DNA of 64,000 nucleotides from Arenibacterium halophilum (lineage in GTDB: Bacteria > Pseudomonadota > Alphaproteobacteria > Rhodobacterales > Rhodobacteraceae), in the NCBI RefSeq assembly GCF_005938225.1, contig NZ_VCPC01000002.1, positions 434,001 through 498,000 on the forward strand, written 5' to 3'. The notes beneath the pieces are model-generated. The model worked only from the letters and a program-made list of their open reading frames with translations, made no database searches and was not told the DNA's origin. The translations under genes and the position numbers were made by a program. Within the stretch, counting starts at the first letter, position 1. Each line of letters begins with the position of its first letter. Below, piece by piece: positions 9,055 to 17,384 of this stretch.

Positions 9055-10623
9055 ATGATCACTCGATTCCTGACCGCCAGCGCCGCACTTGCCCTAAGCG
9101 CGGGCGTGGCGCAGGCCGACTACAGCCTGACCATTCTGCACACCAACGACTTCCACGCCCGCTTTGAACCGATCAGCAAGTATGACAGCGGTTGTTCCGC
9201 CGAGGACAACGGCGAAGGCAAGTGTTTTGGCGGCACCGCGCGCCTTGTCACCGCGATCAAGGATGCGCGCGCCCGGTCGAACAATTCGATCCTCGTCGAT
9301 GGTGGAGACCAGTTTCAAGGCACGCTGTTCTACACGTATTACAAGGGCAAGCTGGCCGCCGAGATGATGAACAAGCTTGGCTATGACGGGATGACCGTTG
9401 GCAACCACGAATTCGACGATGGCCCCGAGGTCCTGCGCGGGTTCATGGACGCCATCGAGTTTCCGATTCTCATGAGCAATGCCGATGTCTCGGGCGAACC
9501 GCAACTGGCCGGCAAGCTGATGAAATCAACCGTCATCGAGCGCGGCGGCGAAAAGCTTGGCATGATCGGGCTGACCCCGCAGGACACCGACGAGCTGGCG
9601 AGCCCGGGGCCGAACATCATCTTCACCGATCCGGTCGATGCGGTGCAGTCCGAGGTGGACCGGCTGACCGAAGAGGGCGTGACCAAGATCATCGTGCTGT
9701 CGCATTCGGGATATGGCGTGGACCAGCGCGTTGCGGCGGAAACCACCGGAGTCGACGTGATCGTGGGCGGGCATTCAAACACGCTGCTGGGCGAGATGGA
9801 GGGCGCCGAGGGCCCTTACCCGACGATGGTGAACGGCGTCGCCATCGTATCGGCCTATGCCTACGGCAAGTTCCTGGGCGAGCTGAACGTGACTTTTGAT
9901 GATGAGGGGGTCGTGACAAGCGCCAGCGGCGCGCCGTTGATCATGGATGCCGCCGTCGCCGAAGATACGCCAACTGTCGAGCGCATCGCCGAGGCGGCGA
10001 AACCCCTTGACGAAATTCGCAACAAGGTGGTCGCCCAGACCGATCAGGCCATTGGTGGTGACCGGGCTGTTTGCCGGGCCGAGGAATGCACCATGGGCAA
10101 CCTGATCGCCGATGCGATGCTGGCCCGTGTCAAGGAACAGGGCATCCAGATCGCGATTCAGAACGGCGGCGGCATCCGCGCCAGCATCGACGCGGGCGAG
10201 GTGACAATGGGCGAAGTGCTGACCGTGCTGCCATTCCAGAACACGCTGTCGACCTTTCAGGTGTCGGGCGAAACCATGATGGCGGCGCTGGAGAATGGCG
10301 TGAGCCAGGTGGAAGAGGGCGGCGGCCGTTTTCCGCAGGTCGCCGGAATGAAGTTCGCCTTTGACGCGGCGGCCGAGCCGGGCGCGCGCGTGAGCGAGGT
10401 CTTCGTGATGGAGGCTGACCAATGGGTGCCGCTGGACCCGGCGAAAACCTATGGCGTGGTCTCGAACAACTACGTCCGCAATGGCGGCGACGGCTACAAG
10501 ATGTTTCAGAACGCGGAAAACGCCTATGATTTCGGCCCTGACCTGGCCGACGTCACGGCGGAATATCTGGCCACCCACGCGCCTTATGCGCCCTATACCG
10601 ACGGGCGTATTTCGCGCAAATGA
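9055..10623 (+). CDS. Secreted 5'-nucleotidase / UshA-like metallophosphoesterase
   Basis: 522 residues with a Sec signal peptide (about 1-21, ending GVAQA). The N-terminal calcineurin-like domain has metal ligands in LHTNDFHARFE, DGGDQFQGTLF, TVGNHEFDDG and the His pair in VIVGGHSNTL. The C-terminal 5'-nucleotidase domain carries the substrate loops NGGGIRASI and NNYVRNGGDGY. It should dephosphorylate nucleotides or UDP-sugars in the periplasm to recover phosphate and nucleosides. Standing alone, with GGGAG before the ATG. An adjacent GC hairpin element may terminate it. Confidence 0.92.
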   Translation: MITRFLTASAALALSAGVAQADYSLTILHTNDFHARFEPISKYDSGCSAEDNGEGKCFGGTARLVTAIKDARARSNNSILVDGGDQFQGTLFYTYYKGKLAAEMMNKLGYDGMTVGNHEFDDGPEVLRGFMDAIEFPILMSNADVSGEPQLAGKLMKSTVIERGGEKLGMIGLTPQDTDELASPGPNIIFTDPVDAVQSEVDRLTEEGVTKIIVLSHSGYGVDQRVAAETTGVDVIVGGHSNTLLGEMEGAEGPYPTMVNGVAIVSAYAYGKFLGELNVTFDDEGVVTSASGAPLIMDAAVAEDTPTVERIAEAAKPLDEIRNKVVAQTDQAIGGDRAVCRAEECTMGNLIADAMLARVKEQGIQIAIQNGGGIRASIDAGEVTMGEVLTVLPFQNTLSTFQVSGETMMAALENGVSQVEEGGGRFPQVAGMKFAFDAAAEPGARVSEVFVMEADQWVPLDPAKTYGVVSNNYVRNGGDGYKMFQNAENAYDFGPDLADVTAEYLATHAPYAPYTDGRISRK

Positions 10624-10632
10624 CGTGATCCA

Positions 10633-10698
10633 GGGGCGGGGGCTCTGCCCCCGTCCGCTGCGCGGACTCCCCCGGAGTATTTTGGGAATAATGAAGGG
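10633..10698 (+). repeat. GGAGTATTT-type element, copy 3, with terminator-like hairpins
   Basis: Two consecutive hairpins, CGGGGGC-TCT-GCCCCCG (10637-10653) and GTCCG-CTGCG-CGGAC (10653-10667), precede CCCCCGGAGTATTTTGGG and AATGAAG. It sits 10 bp after the 5'-nucleotidase stop. The first stem-loop could end transcription, although the T-run is short and displaced. Confidence 0.65.
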
Positions 10699-10765
10699 CG
10701 GCTAACGCCCGGCTTTTGTGAGGTTGCAAACAGCCACGTCAGGGAGGCGCCGCGCGCAGGCGCGA

Positions 10766-12514
10766 TCAATCGATCGGTGATTGGAGTTCGGGCCACAGCG
10801 CTGGGTCAAGACCGTCGATCAAGGGCTGCAGCATCGCGGTGTGGTGCCGCCACCCGCCGACCGAACGGGCATGCACAGGCTGGCGGATTTGTGTGGCGCT
10901 GGCCGTCAGAACCTGCCCGGCATGGCGGTTGGGTTCGGCCATTTCGGGAGCTCGGTTCAGGCCACATGCATCGGCAAGGCTGTTTGACGCCTCTGCAATG
11001 TCGCGGGTGATGAATTCGTAGCTCAGGGACACAAGCTGTGTCGCCGGGATCACCGCCTGCCAGTGCGCCATCAGCCTTGCATAGGCGTTGAAACGGCGGG
11101 CCATGGCGGACATGTCGTAGGTATAGGCAAGCGCGGCGCCGGTGAAGCTGGTCCGCCACATCGACAGCGCCACGTCGCGCGGATCGCGGCGAATATGGAT
11201 GATCCGGCTTTCGGGGAAGGCGGAGGCCAGCAGCCCGGCCAGGCGGTAGTTGTCGGGCATCTTGTCGACGTAGGCCTCTGTCGTGCCGGACAGATCGGGG
11301 AGCATCGCGGTATAATCAGAGCGGATCGCTTCTAGTGCCGCTTGGTCGAAGGGGGCGCCCGCCTCGATCTTGGGGTAGAGCAGGATGCCCGCGCTCGCCC
11401 GCTCGCCCAGCGCCGTCACGCGGGGATGCGCGGCCAGGATCGCTTCGGCCAGGGTGGTGCCGGATCGAGGCAGACCCACCACGAAGATCGGACGCGGCCC
11501 CGGGTGCCGGCTTGCGGTGCCGAATTCCAGCGGGATATCCATGATCCGGGCATCCAGACGCTCGGCCGCTTCCGCGTCGTGGGGCATCTGGCGGGCCATG
11601 GCGCGGTTGGCTTCGCCCAGCGCGCGTGCCATTGCGGCCGGGTCGCCCTCTTGGGCGGCGATGTGTCCCAGTGCGAATTGCAGCAGCGGTCGGGTCGAGT
11701 CGGTGCGGGGGAGGCGCCGGGCCGCGGCCTCGATCCTTGGCAGCAGGGCGCGGTTGGCCTCGGTATCGTTCAGGCGCGCCAGACGATCAAGCGCGTCGGC
11801 ACTGTCGGGGGTCAGGCGCAGTACCTCGTGCAAGGCCGCGATCGCGGCCTGGGTGTCGCCGGTTTCGGTCAGGTGTGCGGCCAGCCGGAGCCGGGCGCCG
11901 GGGTGCTCGGGCGCAAGGCTGACGGCCCGGTCGAGTGCGGCGCGGGCCTCGTCGGTGCGCAGCTGGCGGGCAAGGGGCAGCGAGATGTTGATCAATGTCT
12001 CGACATCCGCGGGATTGAGACGCAGCGCTTCGTGGTAGTCGTCCAGCGCGGCGGCCTGTTGGCCCAGCCGGTCGCGCAGAACCGCGCGCAGGTTGAAGTT
12101 GCGTGCCCGCTCGGGCTGCAGCGCAATGGCACGATCCGCAGCCTTCGAGGCGCCGGTCAGGTCGCCGCCGGAAAGGCGGGCCTGGGCCAGCAAATAGAAC
12201 AGGTCGCCATCGCCCGAAAGGGGCGTGGTCAGCCGGTCAAGCTGCTGGATCGCAAGCTCGGGCCGGCCCAGCAGAAGCAGGGATTGCGCCAGGTTCTTTC
12301 GGGCATCGTGGAAATCGGGGGCCAGTTTCAGTGCCTTGCGGAAATGCTCGACGCTGTCGGCGTAGCGCGTCATGGCAGACGCCGCGATTCCACACAGGTT
12401 ATGCCCGACGGGGTGTTTTGGATGCCGCGATGCGATCTGGCGTGCGTGCTTGAAGGCGGCTTTGGGCGATCCCTCTCGCAGGAGTGCCAGGACTTTGTCG
12501 ATGTCGGTCTGCAT
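10766..12514 (-). CDS. TPR repeat protein with C-terminal sulfotransferase domain
   Basis: 582 residues from the ATG at 12514. Residues about 1-280 are tandem tetratricopeptide repeats. Residues about 315-575 form a sulfotransferase domain with the PAPS phosphosulfate loop VVGLPRSGTTLAEAIL and the 3'-phosphate motif RRDPRDVALSMW. The family transfers sulfate from PAPS to a hydroxyl or amine; the TPR part probably holds a protein or glycan partner. No sugar or capsule genes flank it, so the acceptor is unknown. Predicted to be cytoplasmic. Confidence 0.88.
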   Translation of the reverse strand: MQTDIDKVLALLREGSPKAAFKHARQIASRHPKHPVGHNLCGIAASAMTRYADSVEHFRKALKLAPDFHDARKNLAQSLLLLGRPELAIQQLDRLTTPLSGDGDLFYLLAQARLSGGDLTGASKAADRAIALQPERARNFNLRAVLRDRLGQQAAALDDYHEALRLNPADVETLINISLPLARQLRTDEARAALDRAVSLAPEHPGARLRLAAHLTETGDTQAAIAALHEVLRLTPDSADALDRLARLNDTEANRALLPRIEAAARRLPRTDSTRPLLQFALGHIAAQEGDPAAMARALGEANRAMARQMPHDAEAAERLDARIMDIPLEFGTASRHPGPRPIFVVGLPRSGTTLAEAILAAHPRVTALGERASAGILLYPKIEAGAPFDQAALEAIRSDYTAMLPDLSGTTEAYVDKMPDNYRLAGLLASAFPESRIIHIRRDPRDVALSMWRTSFTGAALAYTYDMSAMARRFNAYARLMAHWQAVIPATQLVSLSYEFITRDIAEASNSLADACGLNRAPEMAEPNRHAGQVLTASATQIRQPVHARSVGGWRHHTAMLQPLIDGLDPALWPELQSPID

Positions 12515-12697
12515 GGAAGTACGGCCTGTTGTCGTCGCGCCAGTCCGACAAACGCGGTTTGGCGGAGATTGTAAATATTCCATCACAAAAAGATGTCTTC
12601 GGCAGGCGGATTGTCAGCGATTCCACCCGGATGCCAGTGTGGTGCGCATGCGGTACGCTTGACTTGCGCCATGGCGCGCGCGGCCTATTCTATGGGA

Positions 12698-13363
12698 ATG
12701 TGTGGTCGTTTTGCAGTCACCCTTCCGCCGGATGCGATGGCGCAGCTGTTTGCGGCGGTGCCATCCAATGACCTTCCGGAGGTGCCGAACTACAATGTCT
12801 GTCCCACGAACCGGGTTCATGTGGTGCGGTCGGCCGAGGCCTCGCGCCGTTTGGTCGGCATGCGCTGGGGGTTTCTGCCGCATTGGTACAAGGCCGAGAA
12901 TGACGGGCCTTTGCTGATCAACGCGCGCGCCGAGACCCTGGCGGATAAACCTGCCTTTCGTGCGGCGTGCCGCGCACGGCGGTGTCTGATCGTGGCAAGC
13001 GGATTTTACGAGTGGACGAAGACGCCCGAGGGTACGCGGCTGCCGTGGTATTTTACACGGAACGACGGGGCGCCCATCGCGTTTGCCGGGATTTGGCAGT
13101 CGTGGGTCAAGGGGGACGACCCGATTGACACCTGTGCCATCGTGACGACGGCAGCAAACGAAGAGGTATCGCAGCTTCACCACAGGATGCCGTTGGTCCT
13201 GGAACCCGATGATTGGGGGCTGTGGCTGGGCGAAGACGGGCAGGGGGCCGCGCGGCTGATGCAGCCCGGCGCAGCGGGCGTGCTTGGCTGGCACCGGGTG
13301 GATCCGAAAGTGAATTCCAACCGGGCGCGCGGGGCGGAGTTGATTGAGCCGATTGCGGGATAA
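12698..13363 (+). CDS. SOS response-associated peptidase family protein (YedK/HMCES)
   Basis: 221 residues. The start is fixed by biology: after Met removal the catalytic Cys2 of MCGRFAVT must be N-terminal, so the ATG at 12698 is right and longer in-frame starts are not. It also has the conserved Asn in LLINARAETL, the Glu in GFYEWTKTPEG and the His pair in LHHRMPLVL. YedK proteins crosslink through Cys2 to abasic sites in single-stranded DNA and shield them. It converges on the MarR gene with a 2-bp gap. Confidence 0.93.
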   Translation: MCGRFAVTLPPDAMAQLFAAVPSNDLPEVPNYNVCPTNRVHVVRSAEASRRLVGMRWGFLPHWYKAENDGPLLINARAETLADKPAFRAACRARRCLIVASGFYEWTKTPEGTRLPWYFTRNDGAPIAFAGIWQSWVKGDDPIDTCAIVTTAANEEVSQLHHRMPLVLEPDDWGLWLGEDGQGAARLMQPGAAGVLGWHRVDPKVNSNRARGAELIEPIAG

Positions 13364-13365
13364 GA

Positions 13366-13842
13366 TCAGGTTTCGGACTGATCGGGATCAGGCGGCACCC
13401 AGGGTGCCCGGCTGCTGCTGTTCCCGGCCATGGTGACCTTGTCCAGCAAATTTCGGAACAGCCGTTGTTCTTCAGATGTCAGACCGGTCAGGATGTCGGG
13501 TTGCAGGGCTTCGACATGGGGGCGGGCGGCGGTGTAGAGCGCGTGCCCTGCCTCGGTCAGAGTAAGGACCTTGGCGCGCCTGTCACGGGGGGACGTGGCG
13601 CGCGCGACGAGGCCTCGGGCCTCCATCCGGTCCAGCACCCGGCCCAGCGTCGCCCTGTCATAGGCGACAAGCCCGGCGATCGTCGCCTGATCGCTGCCTG
13701 GGTGATGGGTCAGCGCGCTGAGCACCCCGTATTGCACCGGGGTCAGGCTATGGCCCGCGCGCGCCATGTGATCCATGAACAGGCCGGTCGCGATCTGGTT
13801 CAGGCGGCGGATCAGGTGCCCGGGCATTGCGAAGATTTCCAT
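13366..13842 (-). CDS. MarR family transcriptional regulator
   Basis: 158 residues from ATG 13842, chosen because AAGGAT lies upstream of it; an upstream in-frame ATG at 13923 would add 27 residues without a visible ribosome site. The winged helix runs from PVQYGVLSALTHHPG through DRATLGRVLDRMEARGLVAR and the wing DRRAKVLTLTEAG. MarR proteins bind as dimers and often respond to aromatic ligands. It is divergent from mnmH across about 127 bp, so it may control mnmH or itself; nothing shows which. Confidence 0.87.
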   Translation of the reverse strand: MEIFAMPGHLIRRLNQIATGLFMDHMARAGHSLTPVQYGVLSALTHHPGSDQATIAGLVAYDRATLGRVLDRMEARGLVARATSPRDRRAKVLTLTEAGHALYTAARPHVEALQPDILTGLTSEEQRLFRNLLDKVTMAGNSSSRAPWVPPDPDQSET

Positions 13843-13969
13843 GCGGGCATCCTTAAGCCACTGGCGCGGATTGACAAGCTGGGTTGTCGCGCAGCCTGTG
13901 CAGGGCCCTGTTCCTGCATCCAAGGGTGATGTATGGCCAATTGCGAAGATTCAGGCCCGGAGGGATGAC

Positions 13970-15022
13970 ATGGCGCTGGGGTTTGGCACGTTGGCCGAGA
14001 TGCTGTCGCACGGGTTCGATACGGTGATCGATGTGCGCAGCCCGGCGGAATATGCCGAGGACCATGTGCCCGGCGCGATCAACCTGCCGGTGCTCGACAA
14101 CGAAGAGCGTGCCCGGGTCGGCACGATCTACAAGCAGCAGAGCCCGTTCCTGGCGCGCAAGCTGGGTGCGGCGCTGGTGTTTCGCAATGCGGCCGACCAT
14201 ATCGAGCACCGGTTGAGCCACCATGAAGGCGGTTGGCAGCCGCTGGTTTATTGTTGGCGCGGGGGGCAACGGTCGGGGTCGTTTGCCTGGATGCTGGGGC
14301 AGATCGGCTGGCGGTCAGAGGCGCTGGAAGGAGGGTATCGCAGCTATCGGCGGCTGGTGAATGCGATGCTCTATGACCGGGCGTTGCCGCATCGGATCGT
14401 GTCGCTGGATGGCTATACCGGCACGGCCAAGACGCGGTTGCTGCATCTGCTGGCGGCGCGAGGAGTGCAGGTGCTGGATCTGGAAGGCGCGGCGAACCAT
14501 CGCGGCTCTTTGCTTGGGGCGATGCCGGGGGGGCAGCCAAGCCAGAAGGCGTTTGAATCGACGTTGGCGGGTCAATTGTGCCGGTTTGATCCTGCGCGCC
14601 CCGTATTGGTGGAAGCGGAATCGAGCAAGATCGGAGAGCGGATCCTGCCACCCGCCTTGTGGGAGCCTATGAAACGGGCGCCCCGGATCGAAATTGTCGC
14701 TCCGATCGAGGCGCGTGCGCGTTATCTGGCACGCGAGTATGCCGATGTCCTGTCGGCCGGGGAAGATCTGCGCCATCGCCTGTCGTTCCTGCGCGAGGTG
14801 CGGGGCCGTGCGGTGGTGGAGGGTTGGGCGACGCTGAGCCGTTCCGGTGAGCACGAGGCGCTGACCCGCGCGCTGATGGAGCAGCATTATGATCCGGCTT
14901 ATGACAAGGCGCGAGCAATTCATGGGACGACGGCGACAGTTCAAATTGCCTTGTCTGATCTGACTGACGGCGTGTTGGAGCGGGCGGCGGGGCAGATTGA
15001 CGCTGCACTGGCGCGGATGTAG
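13970..15022 (+). CDS. mnmH: tRNA 2-selenouridine synthase
   Basis: 350 residues. Exchanges sulfur for selenium at U34 of some tRNAs using selenophosphate. The N-terminal rhodanese domain has VIDVRSPAEYAEDHVPGA and the catalytic Cys in LVYCWRGGQRSG. The second domain has a P-loop-like GYTGTAKTRLLHLL and the QPSQKAFES region. AGGGATGAC covers the ATG at 13970. It faces the selD gene, which makes its selenium donor, with a hairpin element between the two stops. The pair is a complete SeU trait without any need for selenocysteine genes. Confidence 0.93.
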   Translation: MALGFGTLAEMLSHGFDTVIDVRSPAEYAEDHVPGAINLPVLDNEERARVGTIYKQQSPFLARKLGAALVFRNAADHIEHRLSHHEGGWQPLVYCWRGGQRSGSFAWMLGQIGWRSEALEGGYRSYRRLVNAMLYDRALPHRIVSLDGYTGTAKTRLLHLLAARGVQVLDLEGAANHRGSLLGAMPGGQPSQKAFESTLAGQLCRFDPARPVLVEAESSKIGERILPPALWEPMKRAPRIEIVAPIEARARYLAREYADVLSAGEDLRHRLSFLREVRGRAVVEGWATLSRSGEHEALTRALMEQHYDPAYDKARAIHGTTATVQIALSDLTDGVLERAAGQIDAALARM

Positions 15023-15029
15023 CGGGCAC

Positions 15030-15080
15030 GTCGCGGGGGCGCTGCCCCCGCACCCCCGGAGTATTTCACGATGGTGAAGG
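15030..15080 (+). repeat. GGAGTATTT-type element, copy 4, between mnmH and selD
   Basis: Hairpin CGGGGGC-GCT-GCCCCCG (15034-15050), then CACCCCCGGAGTATTTCACG and GATGGTGAAGG. It lies in the 43-bp gap between two convergent genes and may terminate both. The element's 3' end overlaps the last codons of selD. Confidence 0.65.
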
Positions 15081-17255
15081 GGGCGCGATGGTGAGCCTTG
15101 GCGGGCCGTCCGCGATGGTTCCGATGAGGAGCGCGGGGTAGCCTGCCTTTGTGAGAGCGGAAAGCGTGGGTTGGGCCGTGTCGGGGTGCACGGCGGCCAG
15201 CAGCCCGCCAGCGGTTTGCGGGTCGAACAGCAGATCGATCCGGTGGACATCGTCTGGCGCGGCGAGGCCGGGCAGGTAGGGGGCCTGGGCACGGTTCTGG
15301 GGGTAGAGCGTCGAGCGGATACCGGCGCGCGCGAGTGCTTCAGCGCCCTGCAGGAAGAGAGCGGGCGAGAGGGTGAGCGTGGCGGCGCACCCGGAGGCGT
15401 CGCAGATGTTCAGCAGGTGACCGGCGAGGCCAAAGCCGGTGACATCGGTCATGGCATGGGCCTGGGCGAGGAGGGCCGAGGCTGTGCCTTGGCTGTGGGT
15501 CATCTGGGCGTAAGCGGCGGCCACATCGGCACCGGGGGCGCGGCGCTGCATTTCGGCCGCCATCAGGACACCGCTGCCGATCGGTTTCGTCAGGATCAGC
15601 CGGTCGCCCGGGCGGGCACCCTTGAGGGCGACGGGCGGGTGCGGGCAGAGGCCGGTGAGGGTGAAGCCGATGGTGAGTTCATCGCCCACCGACGTATGGC
15701 CGCCGACGATCTCGGCGCCGGCGGCGCGCATGACCTCGTGGGCGGTTGTCATGATCTCGGACAGTTGGCGGGCCATGAGAGGCTCGCTCTGGCGGGGCAG
15801 GATCAGCGTGGCTGTCGCGGCCTGTGGCTGCGCGGCCATGGCCCAGATATCGCCCAGCGCGTGATGGGCGGCGATGCGGGTCATCAGAACGGGATCGTCG
15901 GTCAGGGCGCGCAGGTGATCGGATGTCATGACCTGTTGCACGGTGCCGGTTGTCATCAACGCCGCGTCGTCGCCGGGCAGGGGGGTGATGTCGGGCCGGT
16001 TCAAATGCGGAGTGCCAAGCGCTGCGCGCAGCGTGTCACGCCCGACTTTCGCACCGCAACCGCCGCACATGGGAGCGTCGCCAACTGCCTCGGCCAGTGC
16101 GCTGGTATGGTTCCGGGGCAGTTTGGGACGGGGCATCTTGGGCAGGTCTGAAAAGCGGGCCATGAACCGCTGGTCAATGCGGTCTTTCCAGCACCACATG
16201 AGCCGCCCGACCGGGGCCAGTCCGAAACGGTCGGCCAATGCGCTTTTGCGGCCGAGAGAGATGAGTTTCAGGTAGTCGGATTGCGGGTGATAGCGGCGTG
16301 GGCCTGCCTTGGTCAGCGCGGCGCGCAGGTTGTGGAACAGAACAGGGGCTTCGCGCACGGCGAAAACGCCGGCTTTGGGGCGCGGGGCGTGGGAGAGATG
16401 CGCACAGTCGCCCGTGGCCCAGATGGCCGGGTCGCTGGTTTGCAATTGCGCGTCAACGGTAACAAACCCATCCGTCAGGTGCAGCCCGGTGGCGTGTAGC
16501 CAGGGTGCGGGCCGGGCACCGGCGGCGCCGGAGATGAAATCAGCCGGGAGGGTGCGGCCATCGGCCAGGGTGACGGCATCGCCGGTGATCTCGGTGATCT
16601 GCGCCTGTTCGATCAGGGTCACGCCCTGCTGCGTCAGTTCGCTGAGCAGGCGGTGGCGCGCCCGAGGCCCCGTGGCCGCCAGCGCGTCGGCGCTGTCGAC
16701 CAGCGTGACCCCGCCCGCGCGCCCCCTTTGGCGCAGCGCATGGGCCATGGCCAGTGCCAGTTCGGCCCCCGCTATCCCGGCGCCGATCACGACCACCTGT
16801 GCCGGGCCACTGCCTTTGCAGAACGCCTGCCAGCGGGCGGCGAAGAGGCCAAGGGGCTTGGCGGGCACCGCATGTTCGGGAAATCCCGGCAGGGCGGGCA
16901 TGGCAGAGGTGACGCCGATGTCGAGCGCGCAGAGGTCGTATCCGATGGGCGGGCGGCCGGGCACATGGATCTGGCGCGCCTCGCGGTCGATCCCTTCGGC
17001 CGCGCCCAAAATCAGCCGCGCCCCGGCGTGACGGGCGAGGCGGACCAGATCAATGTCGAGTGCCGCGCGCGGGTAATGGCCGGCGATATGACCGGGCAAC
17101 ATGCCGGAATAAGTGGCCGTTGGTTCGGGGGTGATCAGGGTCAGCCGTGCCCCGGCCAGTGGCGACATGCCCCAGCGGCGCAGCACCAGCGCATGGGTGT
17201 GTCCGCCGCCGATCAGCACGATGTCATGGGTCAGGGGAAGCGGGGCGCCATTCAT
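15066..17255 (-). CDS. selD: Selenide, water dikinase fused to an N-terminal FAD-dependent oxidoreductase
   Basis: 729 residues from ATG 17255. Residues about 8-375 are a type II NADH dehydrogenase-like flavoprotein: IVLIGGGHTHALVLRRWG and VVVIGAGIAGAELALAMA are dinucleotide folds, and IWATGDCAHL is the FAD motif. Residues about 390-729 are SelD, which makes selenophosphate from selenide and ATP. The active site is MCGGCGAKVG (Cys400 or Cys397, Lys403), so this is a cysteine form, not selenocysteine. The ATP-binding GDDAAL and the GGHTSVGDE motif are present. The oxidoreductase half may supply reduced selenium; this fused layout is known in bacteria but its chemistry is not settled. Supplies mnmH next door. 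Confidence 0.93.
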   Translation of the reverse strand: MNGAPLPLTHDIVLIGGGHTHALVLRRWGMSPLAGARLTLITPEPTATYSGMLPGHIAGHYPRAALDIDLVRLARHAGARLILGAAEGIDREARQIHVPGRPPIGYDLCALDIGVTSAMPALPGFPEHAVPAKPLGLFAARWQAFCKGSGPAQVVVIGAGIAGAELALAMAHALRQRGRAGGVTLVDSADALAATGPRARHRLLSELTQQGVTLIEQAQITEITGDAVTLADGRTLPADFISGAAGARPAPWLHATGLHLTDGFVTVDAQLQTSDPAIWATGDCAHLSHAPRPKAGVFAVREAPVLFHNLRAALTKAGPRRYHPQSDYLKLISLGRKSALADRFGLAPVGRLMWCWKDRIDQRFMARFSDLPKMPRPKLPRNHTSALAEAVGDAPMCGGCGAKVGRDTLRAALGTPHLNRPDITPLPGDDAALMTTGTVQQVMTSDHLRALTDDPVLMTRIAAHHALGDIWAMAAQPQAATATLILPRQSEPLMARQLSEIMTTAHEVMRAAGAEIVGGHTSVGDELTIGFTLTGLCPHPPVALKGARPGDRLILTKPIGSGVLMAAEMQRRAPGADVAAAYAQMTHSQGTASALLAQAHAMTDVTGFGLAGHLLNICDASGCAATLTLSPALFLQGAEALARAGIRSTLYPQNRAQAPYLPGLAAPDDVHRIDLLFDPQTAGGLLAAVHPDTAQPTLSALTKAGYPALLIGTIADGPPRLTIAPPSPS

Positions 17256-17384
17256 GCCCGGGGTTGTATCGAGGTGGCAGTGGGGCTGGCAATATCGGAA
17301 ACAGGACTCACTTCCGCGTGTGGGGGCTTGCGCGGGCGGCGGTTTGGCGGATGAAACTGCATGCAAGCCACGCGGGAGACCCCA

